64,000 nucleotides of DNA from Humulus lupulus (taxonomy: Eukaryota > Streptophyta > Magnoliopsida > Rosales > Cannabaceae): positions 116,068,903 to 116,132,902 of the forward strand of contig NC_084802.1 in the NCBI RefSeq assembly GCF_963169125.1. Direction: 5' to 3'. Of this stretch, positions 9,663 to 21,556 are shown in pieces. Numbering within the stretch: the stretch's first letter is position 1; each line of letters begins with the position of its first letter. The translations under genes were made by a program, and so were the position numbers. The notes beneath the pieces are model-generated. The model did not search any database, was not told where the DNA came from, and was given only the letters and a program-made list of their open reading frames with translations.

Positions 9663-11854
9663 TGTAACGACCCAAATTCACTAATAAGGCTTAAGGGCCT
9701 TGATTGGTGTGCCTGGAGGGCGTAATGGAGATTATGTGTGATTTTGATGATTTAGATGCATGATTATGATTTAAAGCATGTTATATGACTATGTGTATTA
9801 TGTTATGTGATACTTATGCTATGTGATTTGTACCGCGTGGGTGTGGTGGTATCAATGTGACGCACGTGCCAAGACGGTCATAGAAAGCTAGATAATGGTA
9901 ACTGGTGATTTGGTAACTTGTGTAACTGTTGGTAACCATAGAGAGTAACAGGTTTTGCTGGAAAGTGGTAGAATTGTAAGGTTAGTAAAAGGACAAGTGT
10001 GCCCTTGAGGTTTAGTTAGAAAGGGATATTTGAGGAGGGCTAAAATGGTCTTTTGGCAGTGGTATGGATGTCTTTGGCTGAGGGAAAAGGATATACACGA
10101 TTCTTTTATGCTAAGTATAACTGAAGTTAAGACTTGGAAGGCTAGAAAGATCAAGAAGGAAAGGGAGAATCAAGAACCTAGAAAGCAGAGTGGAGGAGGA
10201 GTTGAACTGTGATCTTTGAGGCTAGTAAAGGGCTTAAGGGTGTGGAATCAAGCATATATCAAGGTTTATACTGAGGTAAGGACTTGGTCCTTGTTTTGTT
10301 AAGTTCTGAATTTGGTTTTTGAAAGAATTAAAAGATAGCCATGGCTTGTCTTGCATGGAATTCAGCTGGTTTGTTAAGGTGGAATTCAGCTCAAAGCTTG
10401 GATTAGAGGAAGCTCAAGTCGAATTTCTGATTGAGGTAAGGGTATTAAATATGTTTGCAATCTCGTAGCTGTTATGGTTTAAGGATTTAGAGGTCTGGTT
10501 TGTAATTTTCTCAAGTTTTGGCTTAAGTGTTAGAGTCTGAAACTTAAGTGTGAATTCTGAGAATAGTTGTGTAATTGAGTTAGATTATGATTGTTATAGG
10601 TTGGGATATGGCCTATTTGGGGTTTTGAGTTGGTTTTGGGGCTTAGGTATAAGTTTGGGCTGATTTGGAGTGATTTGGGTTTGGGAAAAACGCAGGGGAA
10701 AAACCCAGATTTTTGGGCTCGCGAAGGAGCGCCGCGGCGCGAGGCTGTTTCTGGGCAGAGTAGGTTCTCTGACTTGCTGGGCGCCGCGGCTCAAACTTGC
10801 TGGGCGCCACGACCCTACAGGGCTGCGCCGCGGCGCTAGGCCAATTTCAGGACATGGGATTTTGCAATTTAGAGCCTTTGCTCCGGGGGTTCGGGGGATG
10901 TCTTCGGTGCATTATTTTAGGGATTTGGGGGATTCCGTGAGTGTGGGATTGGTTCCGGGAAGTAGTTTTGGATTGATTAGTGACAAGGGTGTTTCATTTG
11001 TGTTGTGACTAGGTCTTTGGAGAGGCTCGGGGTAAAGGACCGTGCTCGCGGCTTCGTGGCATCGGAAACTAGTAAATTGAAAGGTAAGAAAACTGCACCC
11101 GGTTGTTAGATTGTGATGGGACTAAGTGCTCCCGAAAGTTATATCGTGCCATTGTTGGTATTACGCCGTGGGACATGTAAAAGCGGTCTAAGAGTACCGT
11201 ACATGATTTAAGCGCACAGGGCGCGAATTGGCCACTGGGAGCCAAGAACATCAGGATAATAGAGGGAGCAGCCTGAGGGCGCTAGCCCTGGTTATCGTTT
11301 GTGAATTGTGAATGTTATGAACTCAAATGCCTAGAATGTGGAATACTTGATTATATTGGCTGATGATATATCTGAGTTTATGTGATGCAATGTGAGTTAT
11401 TGACTTGTCTGTTAATTGTTCATGCTCTGTTGTTGTTGTGTTTTCTTGCTGGGCCTTGGCTCACGGGTGCTATGTGGTGCAGGTAAAGGCAAGGGCAAGC
11501 TGGACTAAGGCTGAGGTGGAGAGCTCCGAGGTGGAATGTACATAGCCAGCAGTTCGAACGCCACGGTCGAGGAGTGGATCAGGACAGTGATCACCTAACA
11601 GCTTATTTTGCCTTAGTAGGGTCAGTTGTTGTAAATAAACCTTGAGTCTTTTGTAAACGGTCTATAAACTTGATATCTTTGGGATCCCATGTAACGGATG
11701 ATACTTTTTAATGAAAATGTGGCTTTTGAGACCAAAACGCTTTTAACCCTAGTTCCTTTATAGTTTTATCAATACAAATTTATTTAAATGACTTGATTAG
11801 TCTGGCACTTTATAAACACACAGTGTAACGGTCTTGGCTATCCAGGGCGTTACA
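9663..11854 (+). mobile_element. Solo LTR A of a Del/Tekay-like Ty3/gypsy family
   Basis: It starts TGTAACGACCC and ends GGGCGTTACA, flanked by the 5-bp duplication TATTG (9658-9662 and 11855-11859), and has no internal region. TGTAACG...CGTTACA termini are typical of plant chromovirus LTRs. It matches solo LTR B (51794-53959) from end to end by eye. It contains GC-rich CCGCGG palindromes at 10727-10842 and a block (CTGGGCCTTGGCTCACGGGT at about 11451) shared with the Tekay LTRs in this window. The length is 2,192 bp. Open frames within it, such as 10670-11008, are incidental. Confidence 0.9.
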
Positions 11855-13540
11855 TATTGGGTTGCATAAAGTTACATATGAGGTTGCATAAGTTGCATTA
11901 GGATGAAATTTCTGAATGAGTTTTCAACTTTCCATGGGCTACATTGTGTTGCAAAGGCTTCCATTTGAGGTTGTTTTAGATTCCATTAGGCTTGCATTTG
12001 TGGTTGCATGAGGTGCAACAAGTGTTGGAACGTATGCAACCTCTTTTGAAACCTAATGTGTAACTTTCGCAACCTCTGTTCCAATGTCTGCAACATTTTG
12101 AACATCAAGCGCAACCTCTTTGTCAATGTCTGCAACATCTTTGGCACAGCAGTTGGTTGCAACATCTACAACCTTAATTTAAAAATTATATTTTTTTCAA
12201 GTTGCGTTACTTACATAGAATGTTGCTTAATTTTTTTTTTGAAATTGTTTTAGTAGCATTGGGTTGCATTTGAGGTCGTAAGAGGATGCATTGGTCTTGC
12301 ATTTAACACATGAAATAAGGTTGCATTAGAATGCATGTGTTGCCATGTTTTACTATAGCTTTCATAAGTATAGATAATTTGCATACTGAGGTTACATGAG
12401 AATTAAATTTCCAAATGTTTTTTTTTAAGTTGATTTATTGGATTGGATATAGTTGCATTGGGCTTGCATTTGATGTTGCAGTAGGTTGCATGACTTTCAT
12501 TAGGATGAAATTTGCAAATGAGATTTCAAGTTACTCTGAGTTGCATGGGCTACTATTTGAGATTGTAGTAGATTACAACGTATGCAATATTTGTTGCAAC
12601 CTCTTTTAAAACCTCTGCAGCCTTATTTAAAACCTCTTACATTTGAGGTAGCTATTAATTTGGTTGCTTTAACATTATTATCAAGTTGCTTTACATTTTA
12701 ATCTGGAAATTATCAAACAAAGACATTACATTATTGAAAAACTATAAAAAAATAATACATTAACAATAAATCGATAAAATAATAACATGAATAACTATAT
12801 GAAAAGTAACAAGATCAATCAGAGCAATTTTAATAAACTTAAAAATTAAAACTAGATAAAGAGTTTTAAGTTAAATGACCAAAAATAACTAATTAACCAT
12901 CTACACAATTATCAATCTAAGAATTGTCTTTGCCTCTAGACATCTACTATATATGAGTACAATAAACAATAAGCAAGTTTACATCTATGACATTAGACAT
13001 CAAAATCAGCTCTTGAAATTTTCTTCCCACCAACGAAATGCTTAGCAAACAAGAACATGTATATTGTACTAACTCGACAAAAAAAAAAATGCATTTAGAG
13101 TATACCTAAAACCAACAATAATATACATCTTCTACAACATGTGCAACATCTGTGGCATCCTCTACAACTTTTGTTGCAAAATCTGTAACCTTTGGAAGTT
13201 AAGGTGCAGCCTTTTTACCAATCTCTACAACCTTTTGAACTTGATGTAAAACCTCTGTTGGAACATTTCAAACTTTTGTTGCAAAATCAGCAACCTTTGG
13301 AATTTGAAGTACCACCTCTTTAGTAATCTCTACATCCGTTCAAACTTGAGTTGCAACCTTTGCTGGGACATTTGCAACCTATTTTGCAAAATCTACAACC
13401 TTTAGAATTTAAGGCGCAACCTCTTTAGCAAACTCTGCAACATTTTAAACTTCAGGTGCAACATTTCAATCTCCAAGTGCAACCTCTGTTGGAACACTTG
13501 CAACCTCTGTTGCAAAATCTACACCTTTGGAATTTGAAGT
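11855..13540. repeat. Degenerate 21-bp repeat with 105-bp higher-order period
   Basis: At 13140-13540 the 21-bp units (for example GCAACCTCTGTTGCAAAATCT) are arranged in a higher-order unit. The segment ending TTGCAAAATC recurs from 13166, 13271, 13376 and 13502, which is 105, 105 and 126 bp apart, all multiples of 21. Read on the - strand, a 21-bp unit is seven codons with an EVAxxxx-like pattern, so the field may be a decayed coding heptad repeat. Between 11855 and 12700 the GGTTGCAT variant dominates. 12700-13130 is AT-rich with few units. Confidence 0.7.
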
Positions 13541-14262
13541 TGTTGTACCTTAATTTCAGCACGAGTCCTTCACTCAGCTCGGGTACAGCTGGCAAATAAA
13601 TATGCGGAGAAATGACCAAGGAAATTATGTCTGTTTATTATCCATGTAAGCAACTCCGGTTTCACCTGGGCACGAGTGATGTCAGGCGTCCTGGGTTTAA
13701 CCCAAGCCACAGACATGAAGGTTGTGAAGCACGAGCTCATGATATTCAAATGGATGCCGAAGTACGAGCTCTGAGAGATATCCAGCTCGTAGTAATTCGA
13801 ATATATTGCGTACCCTTGAATCCCCAAAGACTCGAGTACTTTTATACAATCATTTATGGCCAGCCTATAATATTTAATGTCCCAAATATTAGGAGAATAT
13901 TTATTTCGTGATCAGATCATATCCTAGTATAAATAGGAATAGTTTATATTAAATGTAATAAATATGTAAATCGGTTAATGACTCACGCGGTTACCCGAAC
14001 CTGTCCATGAAATTTCTCTATAAATACTGGGAATATTGGACAAGAAAGGGGACAATTATTCTGTAATACTGAAACTCTGGCAAAATAGAGAGAGAAAAAC
14101 AGTAATAATAATATAGACTCGTGGACAAGGTGGATTTTAACCACTGAACCATGTAAAAAGATCTGTGTCTTTGAGAGTGTATTTCTTATTTCAATTTAGT
14201 ATTAAGAACTAATCAACCTTGTTATTTTCTTAACACACTGTTGGCGAAAAACTGCGTCAACA
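13541..14262 (+). repeat. 5' LTR of Tat copy 2
   Basis: It is 722 bp, starting TGTTGTACCTTAATTTCAGC and ending GCGTCAACA. The partner at 25296-26011 is nearly the same, with scattered substitutions and small indels. A likely promoter region with CTCTATAAATACTGGG is at about 14015-14030 (TATA-box-like). The transcript start is presumably shortly downstream. Confidence 0.92.
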
Positions 14263-14265
14263 GTT

Positions 14266-14277
14266 TGGTGCTTTCAT
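14266..14277 (+). other. Candidate primer binding site of Tat copy 2
   Basis: Three bases after the 5' LTR the sequence TGGTGCTTTCAT begins with TGG, the complement of a tRNA CCA end. I cannot say which tRNA it matches. A comparison with tRNA 3' ends would settle this. Confidence 0.4.
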
Positions 14278-14300
14278 CAAAATACTAGTCAAATCTCATC

Positions 14301-16570
14301 ATGGTGGTCACTCGCTCAATGCACGACAATGAGATAGAACAGCCTAGTGGGCAGGAGGCCCATCATATCGCTGTTTCAAATGAGCATGGCCCTGAAGTTC
14401 AATAACGTCCGGGAAAGCAACCGGTGGGCCACGATGATACTGGGAGTTCGGCATCATTGCCACCGAATCCAAACCCAGACTACTTAACTGTGGTTGAATT
14501 GGAAAATATGCAATTAAGGAGCCATCTTGCTTAGGAAAATAGGCAAATTGAAGAGGTTTTGGCTCGGTTACCCCCTCTTACAACCAATGTTAATGTCAGA
14601 AAGAGGCAAAGTCGATCTCATAAGTCCCACAGGAATAACCGATCCAAACCAAGTCAGTCAGTCAAGACTGCCACCCTAAGTTCTGTGCCAACAACACGAG
14701 ATTGCCAAAAGGCCGATCCTAGTGGCCCTCATAGGGGTCATCAGCACATCAGTCGATCGGTTAAAACTGCGACCCAAGTTTGGTGCCTCTGTCGCACGTG
14801 CCTGGGAATACCCATGGCAACCCACGAGGAGGGGCTGGAATAGGTTCACAGAGGCAAAATGTTCCAGCCAACCCTCCTGCGTCACGATCAGATCGTCAGG
14901 CGCACAGAGCTAGAAATGATGGGGTAGAACAGAGGCGGACTAATTTAGTTCACCCTGGTGGGACAAGAATTGCCTCGCCAGTTAGGCATCCTCCGTCACC
15001 CATAATACATCCGACGCCGCCTCATCCTACACAGGACATTCCTGCTTATAGAGACAGTAGAAGAAATCCTCCTCCATCTATCCGTACCTATGTTCAACAA
15101 ATACGTGATGAAAATCCAGATCCTCGGCCTCAACCACGAGCTGTGAGCTTCGCAAATGGTAGTTATTGAACATAAAGTTGTCGAAGTGGTAGGTTTGGTA
15201 GATCTGAAGGCGATCTAAGGAATCATCTAAGTTTGGCTCAAAACCTTTGATATGATCCACAGCCTGATTTGCGTGATCGCCTAAATTCGCAGAGAAGAAA
15301 TTCAGCTCGTGATGAAGGAGTCAATTACACTTGTCAAGAGGGAGGTCCTTCCGAAGTACGTGATAACGGGAATGTCCTGCCAAACCAAGCCTGAAATTGG
15401 AGGGACAACAACCCGCCAAACGTGTACGATAGGATGGGAGCTGTTGAACAACCCTAGAATAACCTAGGGACCAGGCACCAAAACCTCGAAAGGCTAACCC
15501 AGATGGAGGAGCTAATGAAGAAGCTCCTATCGGAGAAAGAGAAAGATGAGTGTGACTCAGAGGATGAGCTCGAGCTTTTCGCCCCAAATATTGTGGCGGT
15601 CGCATATCCAGTGGGTTTCAGGATGCCACATTTGTCAAAGTTTGAGGGAGATGGGGATCCGTCTGATCACTTGGGGATTTTTAACACCATAATGATGGCC
15701 CACAACGTCAGGCTTGATCTAAGGTGCCTTATATTCCCCTTGACTCTGATAGGGCCAGCCAAGCAGTGGTTCAAACAATATAAGAGGCATTCAATCAGCT
15801 CATGGAAGAGTTTTTCCACTGATTTTAAGAGAGCATTCAGGGCTTCCCAAGCAGCTCGGATTAAGGCTGACTTATTGGCTAATGTAAAGCAGTATCCTGG
15901 TGAACCATTGAAAGCATATCTAAGTAGGTTTGCCAATGTCGTTGCACGAGCTAAAGATGCTGACGACAGCTCCAAGCTCGTGGCAATGAGGACAGGAATT
16001 CTTGTTGGAGGCGACCTGTGGCAAGAGTTACAGAGGAAAGGAGTTAATACCGTGGACGATTCTTGACACAAGCTCAAAGATGGGATAACCTAGAAGAGGT
16101 GCGAGCTTCTGTCGTAGGAACCAGCCAAGTACCTGTCCAACCTGTTGGAGCGGTAACGGGTGTTGCAGCTACGGCTCAAACCGTTGCCCAGAATAACCAA
16201 AGGGGAAATAATAAGAGGAAGGGAAATGGTGAGGGCGACCAGAGCGGAACAAAGAAAAATAAGCCTGTGGAGAAATTTAAACTGGACTACACAACATATA
16301 CCAATCTCACGGATACTAGATAGCGCATCTTTTTAGCTAATTCTACTCGCTTTCCATGGAAGAAGCTAGAACTGCTAAAAAACCAAAGAGCGAAGAGAGA
16401 TCCTTTGAAGTTTTGCCAATTCAACAATGATATCGGTCATAATACTGATGAATGTAGACAGTTGAAGGATGAGATCGAGACTCTTATCAGGGCGAGACCT
16501 TTGGCCCAGTACGCCCAGAATCGAGCGACTCCCAGTCAGCCCGCTGGACAAATCCTTCATCAACTCCTAA
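14301..16570 (+). pseudogene. Tat copy 2 gag
   Basis: The first ATG (14301) opens a frame beginning MVVTRSMHD, which meets a TAA about 100 bases on where CAA (Gln) is likely ancestral. A long linker with many lesions follows. The retrotransposon gag (capsid) domain is readable at 15503-16066, with the segments FRMPHLSKFEGDGDPSDHL and GPAKQWFKQYKRHSISSW, and ends at TGA 16064-16066. A Lys-rich stretch (16190-16290) and the nucleocapsid motif (16411-16455) follow. In that motif the first His of the knuckle is replaced by Asn (FCQFNNDIGHNTDEC). Confidence 0.78.
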
Positions 16571-16773
16571 GGCTCCAATGAATCAAGCCGGAGCTCAGGT
16601 CAATCAGGAGAATCCTCCTCCGATAACAAGAGGAGATATAGCCACCATTTTGGAAAGACCTCATCTGGCAGGTACGAGCAGAGGTGCAGTGCCCAAAAGA
16701 GGTACATCAACGAACTAAAGTCCCATAATGAAGTGGAGTTCATCCCTGAACAACGGTTATCAAAGCAACAGGG

Positions 16774-17322
16774 TTGGAGAAACAACCAATCATTTTTACA
16801 GAGGAAGATGCCAACCATGTCCAGTTCCCACATAACGATCCTCTGGTCATAACTATTCAGCTCACCAACCAGAGAGCTCGGATGACACTAGTAGACAACG
16901 GGAGCTCTGTGAATCTACTTTTTAGGTCCACCTTAGAAAAAATGGGATTGTCTGTAACCGAGCTAAAGGCAACCTCAATGATTCTATATGGGTTTTCTAG
17001 TGAAGGGTCGGCTGCCATCGGAACGATCGAATTAGTGGTAACATTGGGTGAAGGACCACAAACTGTCTCCAGACTGATTGAGTTCGTGGTCATCGATTGT
17101 CTAACTGCGTATAGTGCGATCTTGGGCCGACCTGCATTGATGGCGTTTGAAGCCATAACCTTTATCCACCACCTAGCAATCAAATTCCCCTCATCTGCGG
17201 GAATATGCACCATTAGAATCGATCAACTCGCTATCAGAGAATGCTATAACATTTCTATGAAGGGAAAATCACAACCCGGGCAACAAGAAATGGCCATAAG
17301 TGAAGGAGGTGAGGAGTCCTAG
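16774..17322 (+). pseudogene. Tat copy 2 aspartic protease region
   Basis: The 182-residue stretch contains the protease core LVDNGSSVNLLF and, further on, SAILGRPALMAF. It matches copy 1 (585-1250) residue by residue over most of its length. The surrounding frame has stops at both ends: 16774 is only the first Met, the upstream frame includes a TGA before PEQ-like sequence, and a TAG sits at 17320-17322. The predicted role is cleavage of gag-pol. Confidence 0.72.
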
Positions 17323-17325
17323 GAA

Positions 17326-18600
17326 GTGGAAGTTGCTTGTAGGACGGAAGAACCTCAAGAAACAAAGGATAGTGATGTCGCCCCAAGTGATGATATTGAC
17401 CCACGAATGGGCGAGGACAAATCAAAGCTCCAAGCTCTTGAGGAGCTCGAGGAAGTAAACATAGATCCCAAAGACGCTTCAAGAGTCATTAAGATTGGGA
17501 AAAATCTTGGTGATGAAAGGAAAAATGAGCTGGTTAAATTTTTACAAGGGAATCTAGATGTTTTCGCCTGGTCACATGAAGACATGGTGGGAATAAGCCC
17601 GAGTGGGATTATGCACACTAAAATTCGACAAAAATGTGCCTGCAGAATCCCAAAAACAGAGAGATTTGGGAATAGTCCAAGCTGAAGCACTGGAGGAAGA
17701 AGTAGCGCGGCAATTAAGGTGTGGGTTTATTCGTGAAGCAAAATACCCGATCTAGGTCACGAATCCTGTGCTAGTCCCGAAGCCAAATGGAAAGTGGAGG
17801 ACCTGTATTGATTTCTCTGACCTGAACAAAGCTTGTCTTAAAGATTTATTTCCACTGTCGAGGATTGATTAGTTGGTAGACGCCACCGCGGGACATGAGC
17901 TCATGTCTTTCATGGATGCGTATTCTGGATATAACCAAATTGTGATGAATCCTAGGGACCAAGAGCATACTAGCTTTATGAGTCCAACTAATGTATATTG
18001 TTATAAAGTTATGCCCTTCAGGTGGAAGAATGTCGAAGCTACCTACTAATGGTTAGTAAACAAAATGTTTGTTGGTCAGATCGGGAAAAATATGGAAGTG
18101 TATGTCGACAATATGCTAGTAAAATCCAAGACTGCTGATAACCATGTATCCAATATGAATGAATGTTTTGAGACCTTGAGGAGGTATAATATGAGACTGA
18201 ATCCCCATAAGTGTACTTTTGGAGTGGCACAGGAAAATTTCTAGGATTCATAGTCAATACAAGGGGGATAGAGGCAAACCCTGATAAAATTAGATCATTA
18301 TTGGAAATTCCCTCACCTAGGTCGTGTAAAGAAGTTCAGAGTCTGACTGGAAAGGTGGCATCCCTGAATCATTTTATTACAAAATCCACTGACAAGTGCT
18401 TGCCGTTCTACAACTTGCTCAGAGGAAACAAGAAATTTGAATGGACTGAGGAGTGCGAACACGGATTCCTCGACCTAAAAACGCACTTAGTCGAGCCCCC
18501 AGTATTGTCTAAGCCTATGTCTGGAGAACCTCTATTCCTTTATTTGGCTGTGACAAAAAGTGCAGTCAGTACCATGTTAGTTTGAGAAGAAGACCGCGCT
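17326..18600 (+). pseudogene. Tat copy 2 reverse transcriptase, catalytic site mutated
   Basis: The RT sequence is readable in pieces: 17326-17685 (N-terminal linker), then shifted frames through PVLVPKPNGKWRTCIDFSDL at about 17770-17829, and 18211-18585 (thumb and connection). A TAG at about 17869 replaces the Gln of IDQLVDA, and a TAA at about 18047 replaces a Gln. The catalytic box at 18101-18112 reads Tyr-Val-Asp-Asn: the second catalytic aspartate (GAT in copy 1) is AAT here. A small deletion near 18230 shifts the frame. This RT would be inactive even if translated. Confidence 0.82.
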
Positions 18601-19290
18601 CAAAAATCAGTGTATTATATAAGCAAGAGACTTCTCGGAGCTGAATCACGATATCCACTGATAGAAAAGATGGCATTTTATCTAATATTGGCTTCCAGGA
18701 AGCTCAGATCATATTTCCAGTCCCATTCAATCCACGTCATGATCGACTAACCTTTAAGGCAGGTATTGCAAAAACGTGAAATGTCGGGACGTCTTTTAAA
18801 ATGGGTGATTTAACTCAGCCAGTTTGAGATACTGTATGTACCATGGACCTCAATCAAAAGTCAGGCCCTTGCTAATTTTGTGGCTGAATGCACCAGATTT
18901 CAAGAGGAGCTTTTGAAGGAATCGGTGGAGGAGTTGTGGAAAATATTCGTAGATGGGTATCGAACGAGAACCAATCCGGAGCTAGGATCATATTAATCTT
19001 TCTGAAAGGGCATCGATTCCATACATCTCTGAGATTCAAATTCAAAGCATCTAACAATGAACCCGAATATGAGGCCTTGCTAGCTAGACTTATAGTGGCG
19101 AAATAGCTCAAAGCGAAGGTCGTACATTGTTATAGCGATTCCCAGCTTGTGGTCAATCAGGTGTTGGGGGAATATCAAGCTCGAGGTACCAAGATGGTAG
19201 CTTACCTAGCTAAGGTAAAGGGGGGGCTATCAGAATTTGAGTACAGTACTGTTGAATAGATACCTTGCGAGCGACGCTTTGGCAAGGCTT
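18601..19290 (+). pseudogene. Tat copy 2 RNase H domains
   Basis: The first RNase H (about 18540-18860) and the second, archaeal-type RNase H (18888-19290) align with copy 1 but are broken by stops, for example a TAA near 18750 in the MID*PLRQ region and a TAG near 19105. Recognisable pieces are VYYISKRLLGAESRYPL and SNNEPEYEALL. The first acidic residue of the second domain survives as IFVDGY, but with a base missing or changed around it. Confidence 0.68.
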
Positions 19291-20636
19291 GCCACCACCA
19301 AGGAAGTTGAAACTTTGAATGTAGTTCCAGTGGAGTTCTTTGAAAGTCTGAGCGTGACAGAAAAAATGGTAGAGGTTGAGATGATCGACACAAGGTCGAC
19401 CTGGATGACCCCCATAATGGAATACCTTATGATGGGAAGGCTACCTGAGGAAAGAAAGGACACAAGAAAAATATTCTATCAAGCTCCGAGGTATGTGATA
19501 GTGGATGGTACATTATACCAACGTGGTCATTCATTGCCTCTCCTACAGTGTGTTCTGCCTGAGGAGGCTAAAACCATTCTGCAAGAAATGCATGAAGGCT
19601 TTTGTGGATATCATGCTGGGGGGGAAAACCTAGCATTGAAAATATTGAGGCAGGGCTATTTTTGGCCCACTTTGACGAAAGACTCCATCTCCCATGTTCA
19701 GAAATGCGACAAATGCCAGTGCTTCGCCACAGTTTCCCGAGCTGCTCCAATTGAGCTAACGATGATCTCATCCCCGTGGCCATTTGCAGTCTGGGGAATT
19801 GACCTAATAGGATCCTTACCTATGGGAAAGGGAGGAGTTCATTACGCAGTAGTGGCAATCAACTATTTCATGAAGTGGGTAAAGGTCGAGCCTTTGGCAA
19901 CCATCACTTCGAAGAGAGTCGTGGACTTTGTGGTGAAGAATATTGTATATTGATTTGGGCTTCCTAAAAAGATCGTGTCAGATAATGGGACCCAGTTCGA
20001 CAGTGATCTCTTCACTAACATATGTGAAAAATACGATGTTATTAAGAGCTTCTCCTTAGTAGCATATCCATAGGCCAATGGTCAGGTCGAGGCTATGAAC
20101 AAAACCCTAAAGGCGAGCCTTAAGAAGAGGTTAGACGTGGCCAAAGGAGTATGGCCCGAATATCTCCTGCAAGTACTTTGGGCATACCAAACATCTCACA
20201 GAACCTCCACGGGACACACTCCTTTCTCCTTAACTTTTGGAAGCAAGGTCGTCCTTCCAGTCGAAGCTAGGGTGGCTACTCACAGGAAAAATACATTTAG
20301 CCAGGAATAGAATCATGAATTACTTAACGCATCTCTCGACTTGATTCATGAGAAATGAGAGGATTCACAGTTACAGCTCGCCCATTATCAACAAAAAATC
20401 ACTCGTTACTTTAATTCTAAGTTCAAGAGACGAAGTTTTGGATTAGGCGACTTGGTCCTCCAAAGGGTCTTTCTGGCGAATAAGGATCCCAAAGATGGCG
20501 TTCTAGGCCCGAACTGGGAAGGTCCATATCAGATCGTGGAAGTTTTGCGTGTAGGGACTTTCAAGATAGCTCGACTGAATGGGGATATAGTCTCACGGAC
20601 CTGAAACGCCATGCATTTAAAAAAGTATTATCAATA
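19237..20636 (+). pseudogene. Tat copy 2 integrase
   Basis: The open stretch 19237-19953 covers the zinc-binding HHCC part (MHEGFCGYHAGGENLALKIL... CDKCQCF) and the start of the core with Asp in VWGIDLIG. A TGA at about 19951 replaces the Arg of the copy-1 sequence CRFKLPKK. Asp in SDNGTQFDSDLF follows, and a TAG at about 20071 replaces Gln in AYPQANGQVEA. The stretch 20095-20310 and the remaining C-terminal part, ending HLKKYYQ at about 20635, carry further stops. At least three of these stops are explained by single C-to-T changes relative to copy 1. Confidence 0.82.
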
Positions 20637-20865
20637 ATACAGTCATCTATGTAAGGCTTAAATATAAAAGCCACTTAGTTAAATAACAGATGGATTATTA
20701 AATGATTTTTCTTATTGAAATGGTTTTAAATAATTTTTCTTTACAAAGTTGTATTAACTCGTGTATTGATGTTTGTAAAAGCAACCAAGAAAGTCTCTAC
20801 ATTCTTGTTACTTAGGGGGCATATAACCCGAGGTGGATCAAAATATGGTTGTCGGATAAGTTTAA

Positions 20866-21330
20866 ATCACTTTAAACCCTAGATACAACCAGGTCTAAAA
20901 CTAACCTGGATACAACAATGTCAGAAACTTAGAAGCTTGGAAAATTGATTATTCGATGGCTTTTTAAGAGCTCAAGATGTCAATAAACCTAGCACAAACT
21001 AAGTTTAAATCACTTAAAACCCTAGATACAACCAGGTCTAAAACTTAGAAGCTAGGAAAATTGAATATTTTATGGCTTTTTTAAAAGCTCGAGATGTCAA
21101 TAAACCTAGCATCAACTCAATTTTAATCATTTAAAACCCTGGATACAACAAGCTACAAAACTTTGAAAGTTGGGAAAATTGTTTAAATCAATGGATTTTT
21201 AACGCTCGAGTTATAAATAAACCTAACATGAACTAAGTTTAAAATAATTAAAATCCCGGATATAACCGGGTCCAAGGCCTGATTCTTAACAGGTATGATA
21301 TAAATCAACACGTAAAGTTTGGATATAACC
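20866..21330 (+). repeat. Tat copy 2 3' UTR diverged tandem repeats
   Basis: Units beginning CCCTAGATACAACCAGG or a variant occur near 20876, 21020, 21137 and 21255, each followed by TTAGAAGCT/TTGAAAGTT and an ...AAACCTAGCA... segment. They correspond to the 115-123-bp units of copy 1 but are more diverged. Confidence 0.65.
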
Positions 21331-21556
21331 AAGCTCAAAATATCTATCCCGGTCGATTCCTAACATCTCGAATGTACAAAGTCTAAGGAGTCATAAACAT
21401 GAGAGATAATAAAGGAAAGATGAATTATTAAAAATGTTAGATATATAAATTTTAAAAAAAATTATCCCGAGGAAAAAAAACCTCGAACTGAGCCCCAAGG
21501 GCAATTGTTTACAAAAAAAAAATGAAAACAAAAACAAAAGGAATGAGAATGTCATT

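Noticed and set aside
10670..11008. 112-codon open frame in solo LTR A
   Set aside because: It lies inside an LTR and arises from the GC-rich palindromic region. The frame is not kept in LTR B.
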